Part shown: positions 15,721-23,728 of the stretch, piece by piece | Numbering within the stretch: the stretch's first letter is position 1 | Layout of the letters: each line of letters begins with the position of its first letter | Origin: Albimonas sp036154955 | Lineage (GTDB): Bacteria > Pseudomonadota > Alphaproteobacteria > Rhodobacterales > Rhodobacteraceae | DNA length: 64,000 nucleotides | Reading direction: 5' to 3' | Assembly: GCA_036154955.1 (NCBI GenBank) | Contig: JAYZWL010000016.1 | Coordinates: 1-64,000 of the forward strand | Made by a program: the position numbers and the translations under genes | Notes under the pieces: generated by a model | The model's input: only the letters and a program-made list of their open reading frames with translations | Told to the model about the DNA's origin: nothing | Databases searched by the model: none

Positions 15721-16698
15721 TCACTCCGCGGTCAGCTTGCGGAATTCCTCGATGATCGGGCCGGCCTCGGGCACGCGGGCGACGAAGTCGTCGGCCATGT
15801 CGGCGGTGACTTCGCGCATCTTGGCGAGGATCTCCGGCGACGGGGCCTGCACGGTCATCCCGTTCTCCTGAAGCTGCGCCATCCGCTTGCCGTGCTCGGC
15901 CTCGGAGATCGCCCAGAACTCCGGCTCCATCTTCTTGGCCAGGCTCTCCATGATCTCCTGCTGCTCTTCGGTCAGCTCGTTCCAGTAGTCCAGGTTCACC
16001 ACCAGCACGTTGGTCGCCCACAGGTGGTTGGTGTTGTAGACGTGGTTGAGGAACTCCCAATACTTCTGCGCCGCGGCGGTGGAGCCCGAGGTCATCACCG
16101 CGTCCAGCTTGCCGGTGGCCAGCGCCGGCACGATGTCGGCGTTGTTCATCTGCAGCGCCGCCATGCCGAGCCGCGAGACCATGGTCGCGGTGTTGGCGTC
16201 ATAGGTGCGCATCTTGATGCCTTCGAAGTCCTCGAAGGTGTTGATCTCCTTCTTGGTGAAGAAGTTCTGGCTGGGCCACGGCACCATGTAGAGCGGCTTC
16301 TGGTTGCGCTTCTCAAGCTCGGCCTCCCAGATCGGGCGGACCAGCGAGTGCATGGTCTTGAGCTGCGCATAGTCCTTCACCAGGAAGGGCAGGGCCTCGA
16401 TGCCCAGGATCGGCAGGTCGCCGACATTCTGGAACATGCCGTATTCGGCCATGGGGACCGCGCCGTCCTCGACCGCGCGGAGGCTCTCGTTGGCCTTGAT
16501 GCCCAGCGCGCCGCCGGGATGGATGGTCAGCTTCACCTCGCCGTTGGTCGCCTCCTCGACGGCCTTGGCGTAGTTCATGCCGTCGACGGTGTGGAACTCG
16601 GTGGCCCCCCAGGGGAAGGACACGTCCCATTCCACCGCGGCGGCGGGCGTTGCGAGGGCGCCGGCGACGAGGCCGGCCATGGCGAGACGCATGATCAT
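15721..16698 (-). CDS. dctP: TRAP transporter solute-binding protein DctP (system 1, paralogue B)
   Basis: A 325-residue DctP-type protein with a short signal peptide (MIMRLAMAGLVAGALATPAAA, cleavage near 21) and the mature start VEWDVSFPWGATEFHTVD. The start is the ATG at 16698: an AGGAGGT lies seven bases upstream, whereas the GTG at 16707 would overlap that site. It is a tandem duplicate of the gene at 14424-15479, and both are in the operon with one DctQ and one DctM, so the two receptors probably share one permease. Differences concentrate in loop segments such as SSFEDLSGMRMRTSDG against NTFEDFEGIKMRTYDA, which may alter substrate preference. Confidence 0.93.
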   Translation of the reverse strand: MIMRLAMAGLVAGALATPAAAVEWDVSFPWGATEFHTVDGMNYAKAVEEATNGEVKLTIHPGGALGIKANESLRAVEDGAVPMAEYGMFQNVGDLPILGIEALPFLVKDYAQLKTMHSLVRPIWEAELEKRNQKPLYMVPWPSQNFFTKKEINTFEDFEGIKMRTYDANTATMVSRLGMAALQMNNADIVPALATGKLDAVMTSGSTAAAQKYWEFLNHVYNTNHLWATNVLVVNLDYWNELTEEQQEIMESLAKKMEPEFWAISEAEHGKRMAQLQENGMTVQAPSPEILAKMREVTADMADDFVARVPEAGPIIEEFRKLTAE

Positions 16699-16798
16699 GC
16701 GGGGCACCTCCTGGTGTCTGTTGGACGGAATGGCCGGTCCCGGTTCTGCGCCGGGGTCTCGGATCGGCGGAGGAGGCGCCCGGAGGCGCCCCCCGGGG

Positions 16799-17953
16799 TC
16801 ACGCCGGGGCGCGCTCGATGAGCTGCCGGGCGATGATGATGCGCTGCATTTCGTTGGTGCCCTCGCCGATGCACATCAGCGGGGCGTCGCGGTAATACCG
16901 CTCCACGTGCAGCTCCTTGGAGTAGCCGTAGCCGCCATGGATGCGCATGGCGTCGAGGCTGTTGGCGACCGCGGCTTCGGAGGCGGCGTATTTGGCCATC
17001 CCCGCCTCCATGTCGCAGCGCTCGCCCCGGTCATAGGCCGCGGCGGCGTCGTAGGTGAGCAGGGAGGCCGAGCGCGCCCGCACCGCCATTTCGCCCAGCA
17101 TGAGCTGGATGGCCTGATGCTCCCCGATCGGCTTGCCGAAGGTTTTTCGAATTTGCGCGTATCGGACGGAGTCCTTGAGCGCGGCCGAAGCCAGCCCGCA
17201 GCCGCGCGCGGCCACGTTGATGCGCCCCAGCTCCAGCCCGCCGACGGCCGTTTGAAAACCCTTGCCCTCGACCCCGCCGATCAGGCGGTCGCCGCCGACG
17301 CGGTAGTTCTCGAAGACCAGTTCCGCGCTGTCGATGCCCTTGTAGCCGAGCTTCTCCAGCTTCTTGGAGACGGTGAAGCCCTCGCCCTTCTCGGCGAGGA
17401 ACATGGACATGCCCTTGTGGCGGGGCGTGGCCTCCGGGTCGGTCTTGACCAGCAGCGCGAAGACCGAGCCGTGGATGCCGTTCGAGATCCAGGTCTTGGT
17501 CCCGTCGATGACGTAGCCGTTGCCGTCCTTGCGCGCCCGGGTGCGGATGCCCTGAAGGTCGGTGCCCGCGTCGGGTTCGGTCAGCGCGAGGCCGCCGCGC
17601 AGCTCGCCGGTGGCGAAGCGGGGCAGCCATTCGCGCTTCTGCTCCTCGGTGCCCATGCGGGTCACGCAGGAGGCCATGATGAGATGGCTGTTGAAGATGC
17701 CCGACAGGCTCATCCAGGTCTCGGCGATCTTCTCCACGATCATCGCGTAGGTGGTCGCGCTGAGGCCCAGTCCGCCGTATTCCTCGGGGATGGTCGCGCC
17801 GAAGAGGCCGAGTTCGGCCATCTGCGCCACCATCTCCGCCGGCCATTCGTCGGCATGTTCGAGCTTGAGCACATGCGGGCGCACGTCCCGCTCCAGCCAT
17901 TTTTCGACCGCTTCCAGGATCATGCGGTCGTCGTCGGAGAAGGTCGCGGCCAT
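16799..17953 (-). CDS. Acyl-CoA dehydrogenase
   Basis: A 384-residue FAD-dependent acyl-CoA dehydrogenase. Typical parts are GLFGATIPEEYGGLGLSATTYAMIVE (about 49-74), the flavin-side motif ALTEPDAGTDLQGIRTRA, RKTFGKPIGEHQAIQ and IHGGYGYSKELHVERYYRDA. Glu364 in IGEGTNE is in place as the alpha-proton-abstracting base, so it should be active. The start at 17953 shares a base with the stop of the MaoC gene (TGATG). Next to a MaoC hydratase and with a CitE-like lyase in the same inferred regulon, it fits alpha,beta-dehydrogenation of a short branched or dicarboxylic acyl-CoA. The exact substrate is unknown. Confidence 0.93.
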   Translation of the reverse strand: MAATFSDDDRMILEAVEKWLERDVRPHVLKLEHADEWPAEMVAQMAELGLFGATIPEEYGGLGLSATTYAMIVEKIAETWMSLSGIFNSHLIMASCVTRMGTEEQKREWLPRFATGELRGGLALTEPDAGTDLQGIRTRARKDGNGYVIDGTKTWISNGIHGSVFALLVKTDPEATPRHKGMSMFLAEKGEGFTVSKKLEKLGYKGIDSAELVFENYRVGGDRLIGGVEGKGFQTAVGGLELGRINVAARGCGLASAALKDSVRYAQIRKTFGKPIGEHQAIQLMLGEMAVRARSASLLTYDAAAAYDRGERCDMEAGMAKYAASEAAVANSLDAMRIHGGYGYSKELHVERYYRDAPLMCIGEGTNEMQRIIIARQLIERAPA

Positions 17954-18471
17954 CAGTAGCCCGCCTTCTCTTCGTTCTCGAAGCCCTGCTTGGCGACCAG
18001 CACGGTGCGCACGAAGGAGCAGACCTCCTTGCCGTTCTGGTTGAAGCCGCGGGTGGCGACGGTCACCAGGCCGGCGCCGGGGCGGGACTTGCTCTCGCGC
18101 TTCTCCAGCACCTCGGACTCGGCGGTCAGGGTGTCGCCGGCGAAGAGCGGGAAGGTCAGCTTGATGTCGGTCCAGCCCAGATTGGCGATGGCCTTCTGGG
18201 AGACGTCGGTCACCGACATGCCGACCATCAGCGCCACGGTCAGGGGCGAGCAGACGATGGTTTTCCCGAACTCGGAATGCTTGGCGTATTCCTCGTCGAA
18301 ATGCATCGGATGGGTGTTCATCGTCAGCAGGGTGAACCAGGTGTTGTCGGTCTCGGTGATGGTCCGGCCGGGGCGGTGCTCATAGATGTCGCCCGGCTGG
18401 AAATCCTCGAAATAGCGCCCGAAGCGCTCCCGGTAGCGGTTCTCGCCGACTTTCTCGATGGTTCCGGCCAT
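17953..18471 (-). CDS. MaoC family dehydratase
   Basis: A 172-residue hot-dog-fold hydratase. Readable segments are RYFEDFQPGDIYEHRPGRTITETDNTWFTLLTMNTHPMHFDEEYA (about 16-60), containing the catalytic-type Asp and His, then TIVCSPLTVALMVGMSV and FPLFAGDTLTAESEVLEKR. Relatives hydrate mesaconyl-, itaconyl- or other enoyl-CoAs. The ATG at 18471 opens the conserved part (MAGTIEKVGENRYRERFG); the earlier ATG at 18513 would lie in the operator and is rejected. It heads the leftward operon MaoC, acyl-CoA dehydrogenase, two DctP, DctQ, DctM, crotonase. Two TGTCCGGAC boxes lie 43 and 85 bases upstream. Confidence 0.9.
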   Translation of the reverse strand: MAGTIEKVGENRYRERFGRYFEDFQPGDIYEHRPGRTITETDNTWFTLLTMNTHPMHFDEEYAKHSEFGKTIVCSPLTVALMVGMSVTDVSQKAIANLGWTDIKLTFPLFAGDTLTAESEVLEKRESKSRPGAGLVTVATRGFNQNGKEVCSFVRTVLVAKQGFENEEKAGY

Positions 18472-18513
18472 GGGTCCAGGTCGCCTTTTTATGACGCGGC
18501 GCGGGGGCCGCAT

Positions 18514-18525
18514 TTGTCCGGACTA
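18514..18525. promoter_or_regulatory. Operator TTGTCCGGACTA (one mismatch)
   Basis: One base off the 12-bp consensus, 43 bases upstream of the MaoC start. Its centre is 42 bases, about four helical turns, from the perfect box at 18556, so two regulator dimers could bind the same face of the DNA. Confidence 0.65.
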
Positions 18526-18555
18526 TCGGGCTTTCGCCGCGATTCTGTCAAGGAG

Positions 18556-18567
18556 TTGTCCGGACAA
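18556..18567. promoter_or_regulatory. Operator TTGTCCGGACAA (perfect)
   Basis: A perfect copy of the palindrome in the gap between the PrpD stop at 18585 and the MaoC start at 18471. It indicates a separate controlled promoter for the MaoC operon, rather than only readthrough from the upstream operon. Confidence 0.75.
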
Positions 18568-18584
18568 ATTTGCCCCCCCGTCGG

Positions 18585-19985
18585 TCAGCCCCGCGCCCCC
18601 GGGATCACCGTCATTCCGGCCAGCGCCCCGGCGTCCTCCAGCGTCTCGGCCCGCGCCACCGTGGCGATCAACGCGTCGGCGGCGGCGTCGGCCATCGGCG
18701 CCCGGCCCCAGCCCACGCAGCGGCGGAACTTGGCGAGGTTCTCGTCGTCGGTCAGCGCCCGTTGCGGGTGGCCGTAGACATGGGGGATGTCGATCTCGTG
18801 GACCGTGCCGTCGGTCAGCGTCACCTGCCACCATTGCGGGGCCAGCGCGCTCTGGCTGGGGTTGTCGTCGGTCTCCACCTCCACCCGCGCCGCGAAGGCG
18901 TGGACGCGCGGATCGGACAGCACCGCGGGGTCGGAGAATTCCGGCACGTCCACCTTGCCGCGCGCGAGCCAGGCGCCGGCCACGTAACGCAGGCAGAGCT
19001 TGGCGTAGTTGGGCTCCGGGTTCGGAATGTCCGGGCGGCCCACAAGGCGGGTGACCAGCGGCGGCGCGGTCCCCTTCACCGCGGCCACGTCCTCGGGCGC
19101 GAAGCCGTGGGTCTCGGTCAGCCGCATCAGCGCGTCGACCACCCCGTGGGTCAGGCGGCCGGAGGGGAAAGGCTTGTGCGAGAGGCGGGAGATCTGCCAC
19201 TCCCGCCCCATCTTCTCACGGATCGGGGCGAGGTCGAAGTCGCCGTTCTCCAGCAGGCGGAAATAGCCGTATTGCCCGTCGAACACGTCATGCGGGCCGC
19301 GGAAGCCGGCGGCGGCGAGGTCGATGGCCCCGATGGCGCCGCGGGCGTTGAAGCCGATCTGCAGGCCCAGCACCGGCGAGCCCTCGACATGCGCCTGAAG
19401 CGTGCCGGAGGTCTGGCCATACATGGCGCCCAGCGCATCCTTCACGCCGGTCTTGTCCAGACCCTCCAGCCGGGCCATGGCGGCGACGGCGCCGAAGCCG
19501 CCGGCGGTGGCGGGGCGGAACCAGCGGATGGGCCCGTAGGCGGCGACGCCCAGCAGGGTGGCGACGTCGACGCCGATGCACATGGCGAGCAGGAAGTCCT
19601 TGCCCGACACCGGGTTCCTGCGCCCCGCCCGCCGCTCGCAATAGGCCATCAGCGCGCTGAGCACGGTGGCCATCGGGTGCACCACCGCGTCCTCATGCAC
19701 GCAGTCGTATTCGAGGCAGTGGATCTGGTAGGCGTTGACCACCGCGGCCTGGGTGGCGGGCAGGCGTTCGCCGGTCACCCAGACGGTGGCCTCGTCGCCG
19801 TCGCCCCAGCCCCGCGCGGTGGCGATCAGCGCGTCGATCGCCGCGCCGCGGGACCCCGCGATGCCGACGCCGAGCGTGTCGAGCAGGTAGGTCCGCGCCC
19901 GGTGCAGGTCGTGGTCCGAGAGGTCCTCGTAGCGGGCGCCCAGGACATGGTCGACGATCACGTCGAGAATGGGTTTTTCGGTCAT
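18585..19985 (-). CDS. MmgE/PrpD family protein (second copy)
   Basis: A 466-residue MmgE/PrpD superfamily protein, only distantly similar to the copy at 7574. Family parts are ARTYLLDTLGVGIAGSRGAAIDALIATA (about 29-56), VVNAYQIHCLEYDCVHEDAVVHPMATVLSALMA (about 81-113), the RPATAGGFGAVAAMARLEGL segment and SHKPFPSGRLTHGVVDAL (about 269-286). Its reaction is unresolved; relatives dehydrate 2-methylcitrate, decarboxylate cis-aconitate or isomerise small acids. The ATG at 19985 overlaps the stop of the GAF gene by ATGA. It ends the leftward operon that begins at 25590. Confidence 0.88.
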   Translation of the reverse strand: MTEKPILDVIVDHVLGARYEDLSDHDLHRARTYLLDTLGVGIAGSRGAAIDALIATARGWGDGDEATVWVTGERLPATQAAVVNAYQIHCLEYDCVHEDAVVHPMATVLSALMAYCERRAGRRNPVSGKDFLLAMCIGVDVATLLGVAAYGPIRWFRPATAGGFGAVAAMARLEGLDKTGVKDALGAMYGQTSGTLQAHVEGSPVLGLQIGFNARGAIGAIDLAAAGFRGPHDVFDGQYGYFRLLENGDFDLAPIREKMGREWQISRLSHKPFPSGRLTHGVVDALMRLTETHGFAPEDVAAVKGTAPPLVTRLVGRPDIPNPEPNYAKLCLRYVAGAWLARGKVDVPEFSDPAVLSDPRVHAFAARVEVETDDNPSQSALAPQWWQVTLTDGTVHEIDIPHVYGHPQRALTDDENLAKFRRCVGWGRAPMADAAADALIATVARAETLEDAGALAGMTVIPGARG

Positions 19986-20587
19986 GCGTGCTCCTCCGCG
20001 CGCCAGAGATCGGGGGCGGGATAGTCGGCGGCCAGCCAGCGGTCGCCCTCGCGCGCCGTCCAGCTCAGCGCCGCCGACCAGGCGAGCCGGCCCAGCCGGG
20101 CGAGGTCGGTCGCGTCATAGGTGCGGCGCGCCTGCGCGGCGGCGACGATCTGGCCGACCATGCGCCCGCCCGAGAAGAAGGGATGGTAGATCGAGGACCC
20201 CATGCGCGAGGTCTTGAGGAACTGGCGGAACTCCGCGTCCTCGTCGGTGTCGGCCACCAGGATCGGGCGTTCGCGGGCGACCACGGCGCCGGGATGGTTC
20301 CATTCGATGGGGATCGACAGGCGCCGCTGCTCGGGCGGGAAGCCGGCGGAGGCGACCAGCATGTTGTAGCGCCGGTCCGGGGTGACGAGGAACACGCCGC
20401 CGATGCGGTAGTCGCGCTCCCCCTCCTTCAGCCCGCCGGGGGCGGCGGCGGCGTCGGGGTCGCCCAGGCCGGCCTGCGCCGCGGCGGTCAGCGCGGCGAA
20501 GGCGGTTTCGAGATCCGGGGCGCCGGCCGCGGCGGCGGCGGCCTCGGCGGCGAGGGCGTCGAATTCGGGGTCGGTCAGGCGGGGCAT
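19982..20587 (-). CDS. GAF domain-containing protein
   Basis: A 201-residue protein that is almost entirely one GAF-like domain (about residues 60-185). It reads YRIGGVFLVTPDRRYNMLVASAGFPPEQRRLSIPIEWNHPGAVVARERPILVADTDEDAEFRQFLK and then GSSIYHPFFSGGRMVGQIVAAAQARRTYDATDLARLGRLAW, the usual order of a GAF sensor. There is no attached output domain and no DNA-binding region. It is co-translated with the PrpD gene (ATGA overlap). It may sense a ligand or modulate an enzyme of the pathway; both are guesses. The start at 20587 (MPRLTDPEF) is chosen over a longer frame, with only a weak CAGGAC site. Confidence 0.75.
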   Translation of the reverse strand: MPRLTDPEFDALAAEAAAAAAGAPDLETAFAALTAAAQAGLGDPDAAAAPGGLKEGERDYRIGGVFLVTPDRRYNMLVASAGFPPEQRRLSIPIEWNHPGAVVARERPILVADTDEDAEFRQFLKTSRMGSSIYHPFFSGGRMVGQIVAAAQARRTYDATDLARLGRLAWSAALSWTAREGDRWLAADYPAPDLWRAEEHA

Positions 20588-20676
20588 GCGGGCGGGGTCC
20601 TGGGGAGGCGCGGGGGCGGCGCGGGGGCGGGATGCCTTCCCGCAGCGGCCCGGCAAAGACCGCCGCGGGAAGGGGG

Positions 20677-20750
20677 CCGTCCGGGCGTAGGGCCAACACG
20701 CGGCCCGGACGGTCGCCCGTCCGGCGCCGACAGGGGGGCGCGCCGGACGG
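20677..20750 (-). promoter_or_regulatory. Four-arm alternating stem-loops after the TRAP binding-protein gene
   Basis: Four related arms occur in order: A 20677-20686, B 20703-20712, C 20717-20727 and D 20740-20750. A pairs with B (10 bp), B's 20705-20712 pairs with C's 20717-20724 (8 bp), and C pairs with D (11 bp), all perfectly. On the leftward transcript either D:C plus B:A, or C:B alone, can form. This resembles an attenuator or a tandem decay barrier between the binding-protein gene and the GAF gene. No leader peptide or U-tract is evident. Confidence 0.5.
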
Positions 20751-20795
20751 GATCGGCGGGGCCGGGGAGGCGGCGCCCCCCCCCGGCCGGTCGGG

Positions 20796-21824
20796 TCACT
20801 CGATGGTCAGGCCGACCACGGGGCCGATATTGGCGTTCCACAGCTCCACGCAGGCGTCGCCGCAGCGGGCCTTGAAGCCGGGCAGAACCGCTTCGATCAT
20901 GGCCTTGCGGCGCAGCTCCACATCCTCCGGCGTCGGGTCGACGCGGACCATGCCGGCGGGCTCGCCCTCCGGGCAGGGGCCGGTGGTGTTGCAGGCCACG
21001 CCGATCTCGTTCTCCCTGGCGTTCAGGGCCCACATCTCATCCTCGAGCTTGGCCATCTCGGTCTTGATGAGGGTCCGCTGCGCCTCCGGCAGCCCGTCCC
21101 ACCAGGCCTTGTTGGCCATGGTCGCGCCCGAACCCCAGTTGACCGGCAGGGTGTAGAGATACTTGGCGCCCTCGTGCCACTTGGCCGAATAGCCGCCCAG
21201 CGTGCCGGTGATGGCGCAGTCGATCACGCCCTGCTGCAGGCCCTGCTGGACCTCGCCGAAGGCCATGGCCACGGCCTGACCGCCGAAATACTCGATGAAA
21301 TCGGCCTGCGAGGCGCCGGACGACCGGACCTTCTTGCCCTTCAGGTCGGCGAGGCCGGTGAACTCGTCCCGGCAATATAGGATCTGCGCCTGGTAGGACT
21401 GCAGGGTCAGCAGCTCCAGCCCCATTTCCTTGGCGTAATAGTCCTCCAGCGCCGGGCGCATCGCCTCGGTCACCGCCTTGAACTCCTCGATGGTGGGGTT
21501 GAGCCCCGCGAGGTCGGTGGCGTCGTTGATCGGCACGTCGCCGGCCGAATGGCCGAGCTGGCCGGTGGCCACGTTCATCACGCCCTGGCCGAGCAGGCGG
21601 TAGATCTCCGGCCCCTTCAGGCCCATCTCGTTCCAGGGCTTGAAGTTGGCGGTGATCTCGCCGCCCGAGAGCGCGGGCAGCTTCTCGGTCCAGAACGGCG
21701 CTTCGAGCGTCTTGGACTGGGTGGTGATGCCGAGATTGCCGACGACGTTCACCGTCAGCGCCTGGGCGGCGCCGGCGAGGACGGCGAAGGCCGTGGCCCC
21801 GGCCAGCAAGGTCTTGATCCGCAT
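20796..21824 (-). CDS. dctP: TRAP transporter solute-binding protein DctP (system 2)
   Basis: A 342-residue binding protein with a signal peptide (MRIKTLLAGATAFAVLAGAAQA, cleavage near 22) and the mature start LTVNVVGNLGITTQSK. The DctP-like core is seen at GLKGPEIYRLLGQGVMNVATGQ and GKKVRSSGASQADFIEYFGGQAVAMAFGEVQQGLQQGVIDCAI (about 165-207), containing the conserved Arg expected to bind a carboxylate. It is clearly unlike the two paralogues at 14424 and 15721. The cysteine pairs near the C-terminus (ACNTTGPC, RCGDAC) suggest periplasmic disulphides. It follows DctM of system 2 by 51 bases. Confidence 0.92.
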   Translation of the reverse strand: MRIKTLLAGATAFAVLAGAAQALTVNVVGNLGITTQSKTLEAPFWTEKLPALSGGEITANFKPWNEMGLKGPEIYRLLGQGVMNVATGQLGHSAGDVPINDATDLAGLNPTIEEFKAVTEAMRPALEDYYAKEMGLELLTLQSYQAQILYCRDEFTGLADLKGKKVRSSGASQADFIEYFGGQAVAMAFGEVQQGLQQGVIDCAITGTLGGYSAKWHEGAKYLYTLPVNWGSGATMANKAWWDGLPEAQRTLIKTEMAKLEDEMWALNARENEIGVACNTTGPCPEGEPAGMVRVDPTPEDVELRRKAMIEAVLPGFKARCGDACVELWNANIGPVVGLTIE

Positions 21825-21875
21825 GGTTTGGTCCCTCCGTCTGTTGGTCGTTCCGTTCGGTCGTTGGGGCGGCGG

Positions 21876-23165
21876 TCACATGGCGATGGCCGGCAGCCAC
21901 AGCGCCAGGTCGGGGGCCAGGATCAGCAGCCCGATCATGGCGAGCATCATCGCGAGGAAGGGCAGGGCCCCCAGCATCACCTGCCGGATCGGGCCGGGAG
22001 AGCCGCCCCGCACGCCCTGCACGACGAAGAGGTTGACCCCGATGGGCGGCGTGATCAGCGCGGCCTCGATCAGGATCATGAACAGCACCCCGAACCACAC
22101 CAGGTCGAAGCCCAGCGCCGCGACCACGGGGGCGACGACGGGGGTGGTGGCGACCATCAGGCTCAGCGTCTCCATGAAGCAGCCCAGCACCAGATAGGCG
22201 GCGACGATGATCAGGATCACCGTGGTCGGCGACACGTCGAGCGCGGTCATCGCGCCGGTGATCGCCGAGGTCAGGCCGATGGAGACCATCACGAAGTTGA
22301 GGAAGAAGGCCGCGACGACGATCAGCATGACCATCGCCGTGGTGCGCATCGCCCCCTCCAGCGCCGCCCAGAGCGAGGCCATGGAAAGCTTGCCGCGCGC
22401 GGCGGCAAGGATCATCGAGGCGACGACGCCCAGCGCCGCGGCCTCGGTCGGCGTGGCGAAGCCCGCATAGATCGAGCCCACCACCACGCAGAACAGCCCC
22501 AGCGGCGCGGCCAGCGCCCGCAGGCCGCGCCAGCGCGCCGCCCAGTCCGCCTCGCCCCGCCCGCCGTCGAGCCCGGGGCGCAGGATGCAGATGCCGGCGA
22601 TGACGGCGGAGAACAGCAGCGCCAGCAGCAGTCCCGGGATCAGGGCGGCGAGGTAAAGCCGCGTCACCGACACCTCGGCCAGCACGCCGTAGAGGATCAT
22701 GTTCACCGAGGGCGGAATCAGGATGCCCAGCGTCCCCCCCGCGGCGATGGAGCCGAGATAGAGCGAGGGGTTATAGCCCAGCCGCGTCATGTTGGGGATC
22801 GCCACCGTGCCGATGGTGGCCGCGGTGGCGACCGAGGACCCCGAGGTCGCCGCGAACAGCGTGCAGGAGGCGATGTTGGTGTGCATCAGCCCGCCTGGCA
22901 CCCGGTTCACCCAGGCGTCCACGCCCTCGTACATGTCGCGCGCGATGCCGGCGCGCAGCAGGATCTCGCCCATCAGGATGAACATGGGGGCGGCGACCAG
23001 CACGAATTCGGTGGAGGCGGACCACAGGATCTCGCCCAGCGCGGGCAGGAGGGGGAAGAACGAATAGACGTCCGACAGGGTGACGGCGAGGATGCCCAGC
23101 ACCGCGGCGACGGGCAGGGCCAGCGCGATCAGGCCGGCGAGGATCAGGGCGGCGACGCCGGTCAT
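21876..23165 (-). CDS. dctM: TRAP transporter large permease DctM (system 2)
   Basis: A 429-residue DctM-type permease with about 12 hydrophobic segments. Family motifs are AAPMFILMGEILLRAGIARDMYEG (about 57-80), the core SGSSVATAATIGTVAIPNM, GTLGILIPPSVNMILYGVLAEVSV and the late EAALITPPIGVNLFVVQGVRGG. The start overlaps the DctQ stop by ATGA. It is more than 9 kb from system 1, in a different operon headed by the PuuE-like gene. Confidence 0.93.
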   Translation of the reverse strand: MTGVAALILAGLIALALPVAAVLGILAVTLSDVYSFFPLLPALGEILWSASTEFVLVAAPMFILMGEILLRAGIARDMYEGVDAWVNRVPGGLMHTNIASCTLFAATSGSSVATAATIGTVAIPNMTRLGYNPSLYLGSIAAGGTLGILIPPSVNMILYGVLAEVSVTRLYLAALIPGLLLALLFSAVIAGICILRPGLDGGRGEADWAARWRGLRALAAPLGLFCVVVGSIYAGFATPTEAAALGVVASMILAAARGKLSMASLWAALEGAMRTTAMVMLIVVAAFFLNFVMVSIGLTSAITGAMTALDVSPTTVILIIVAAYLVLGCFMETLSLMVATTPVVAPVVAALGFDLVWFGVLFMILIEAALITPPIGVNLFVVQGVRGGSPGPIRQVMLGALPFLAMMLAMIGLLILAPDLALWLPAIAM

Positions 23166-23728
23166 GCGGTCTCCTCCTCGCGGACCACGCCGGCGTCGGC
23201 ATGGAGCTGCGCGAAGCGTCCGCGCCCCAGCCGCAGCAGCGCCTGGGCGGCGAGCAGCACGGCGATGGCGGCGAACCAGGTCAGCCCCGCCGCCCAGACC
23301 GACTGGGGCACGACCAGCGGCAGGCGCAGGGTGGAATTGGGCATCGCCCCCATGGCGGCGGAGCGCATCGCCACCCCCCAGCCATGCCAGGCCATCACCG
23401 AGGCCATGGCGGCCAGCGACAGGAGCGACAGCGCATCCAGCAGGGCGCGGGCGGGCAGGGGCAGGCGGGCGTAGATAAGGTCGATGCGGATATGCGCCCG
23501 CTCGGTCAGCGCATAGGCGAAGCCGAAGGCCACCGCGGCGGCGAAGCCGAAATTGGTCAGCTCGAAACTGTGCAGCTGCGCCGTGGCGCCGACGCCGCCG
23601 GGCAGGTTGCGCAGCACCACCTCGACCGAGACCAGCACCGCGCAGGCCAGCACCACCAGCCCGCCCAGCCGCGCCGACCAGCGCGAGGCCGCGCGCACCG
23701 CGCGCTCGAACCGCGCCTCGAGGCTCAT
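23162..23728 (-). CDS. dctQ: TRAP transporter small permease DctQ (system 2)
   Basis: A 188-residue membrane protein with four hydrophobic segments (about 20-45, 58-78, 95-118, 140-168) in the DctQ pattern, including SFELTNFGFAAAVAFGFAYALTERAHIRIDL, where the small subunit keeps an Arg/His-rich loop. The ATG at 23728 overlaps the stop of the BASS-like gene by four bases, and its stop overlaps DctM in the same way. This makes a tightly coupled BASS, DctQ, DctM series. Confidence 0.9.
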   Translation of the reverse strand: MSLEARFERAVRAASRWSARLGGLVVLACAVLVSVEVVLRNLPGGVGATAQLHSFELTNFGFAAAVAFGFAYALTERAHIRIDLIYARLPLPARALLDALSLLSLAAMASVMAWHGWGVAMRSAAMGAMPNSTLRLPLVVPQSVWAAGLTWFAAIAVLLAAQALLRLGRGRFAQLHADAGVVREEETA

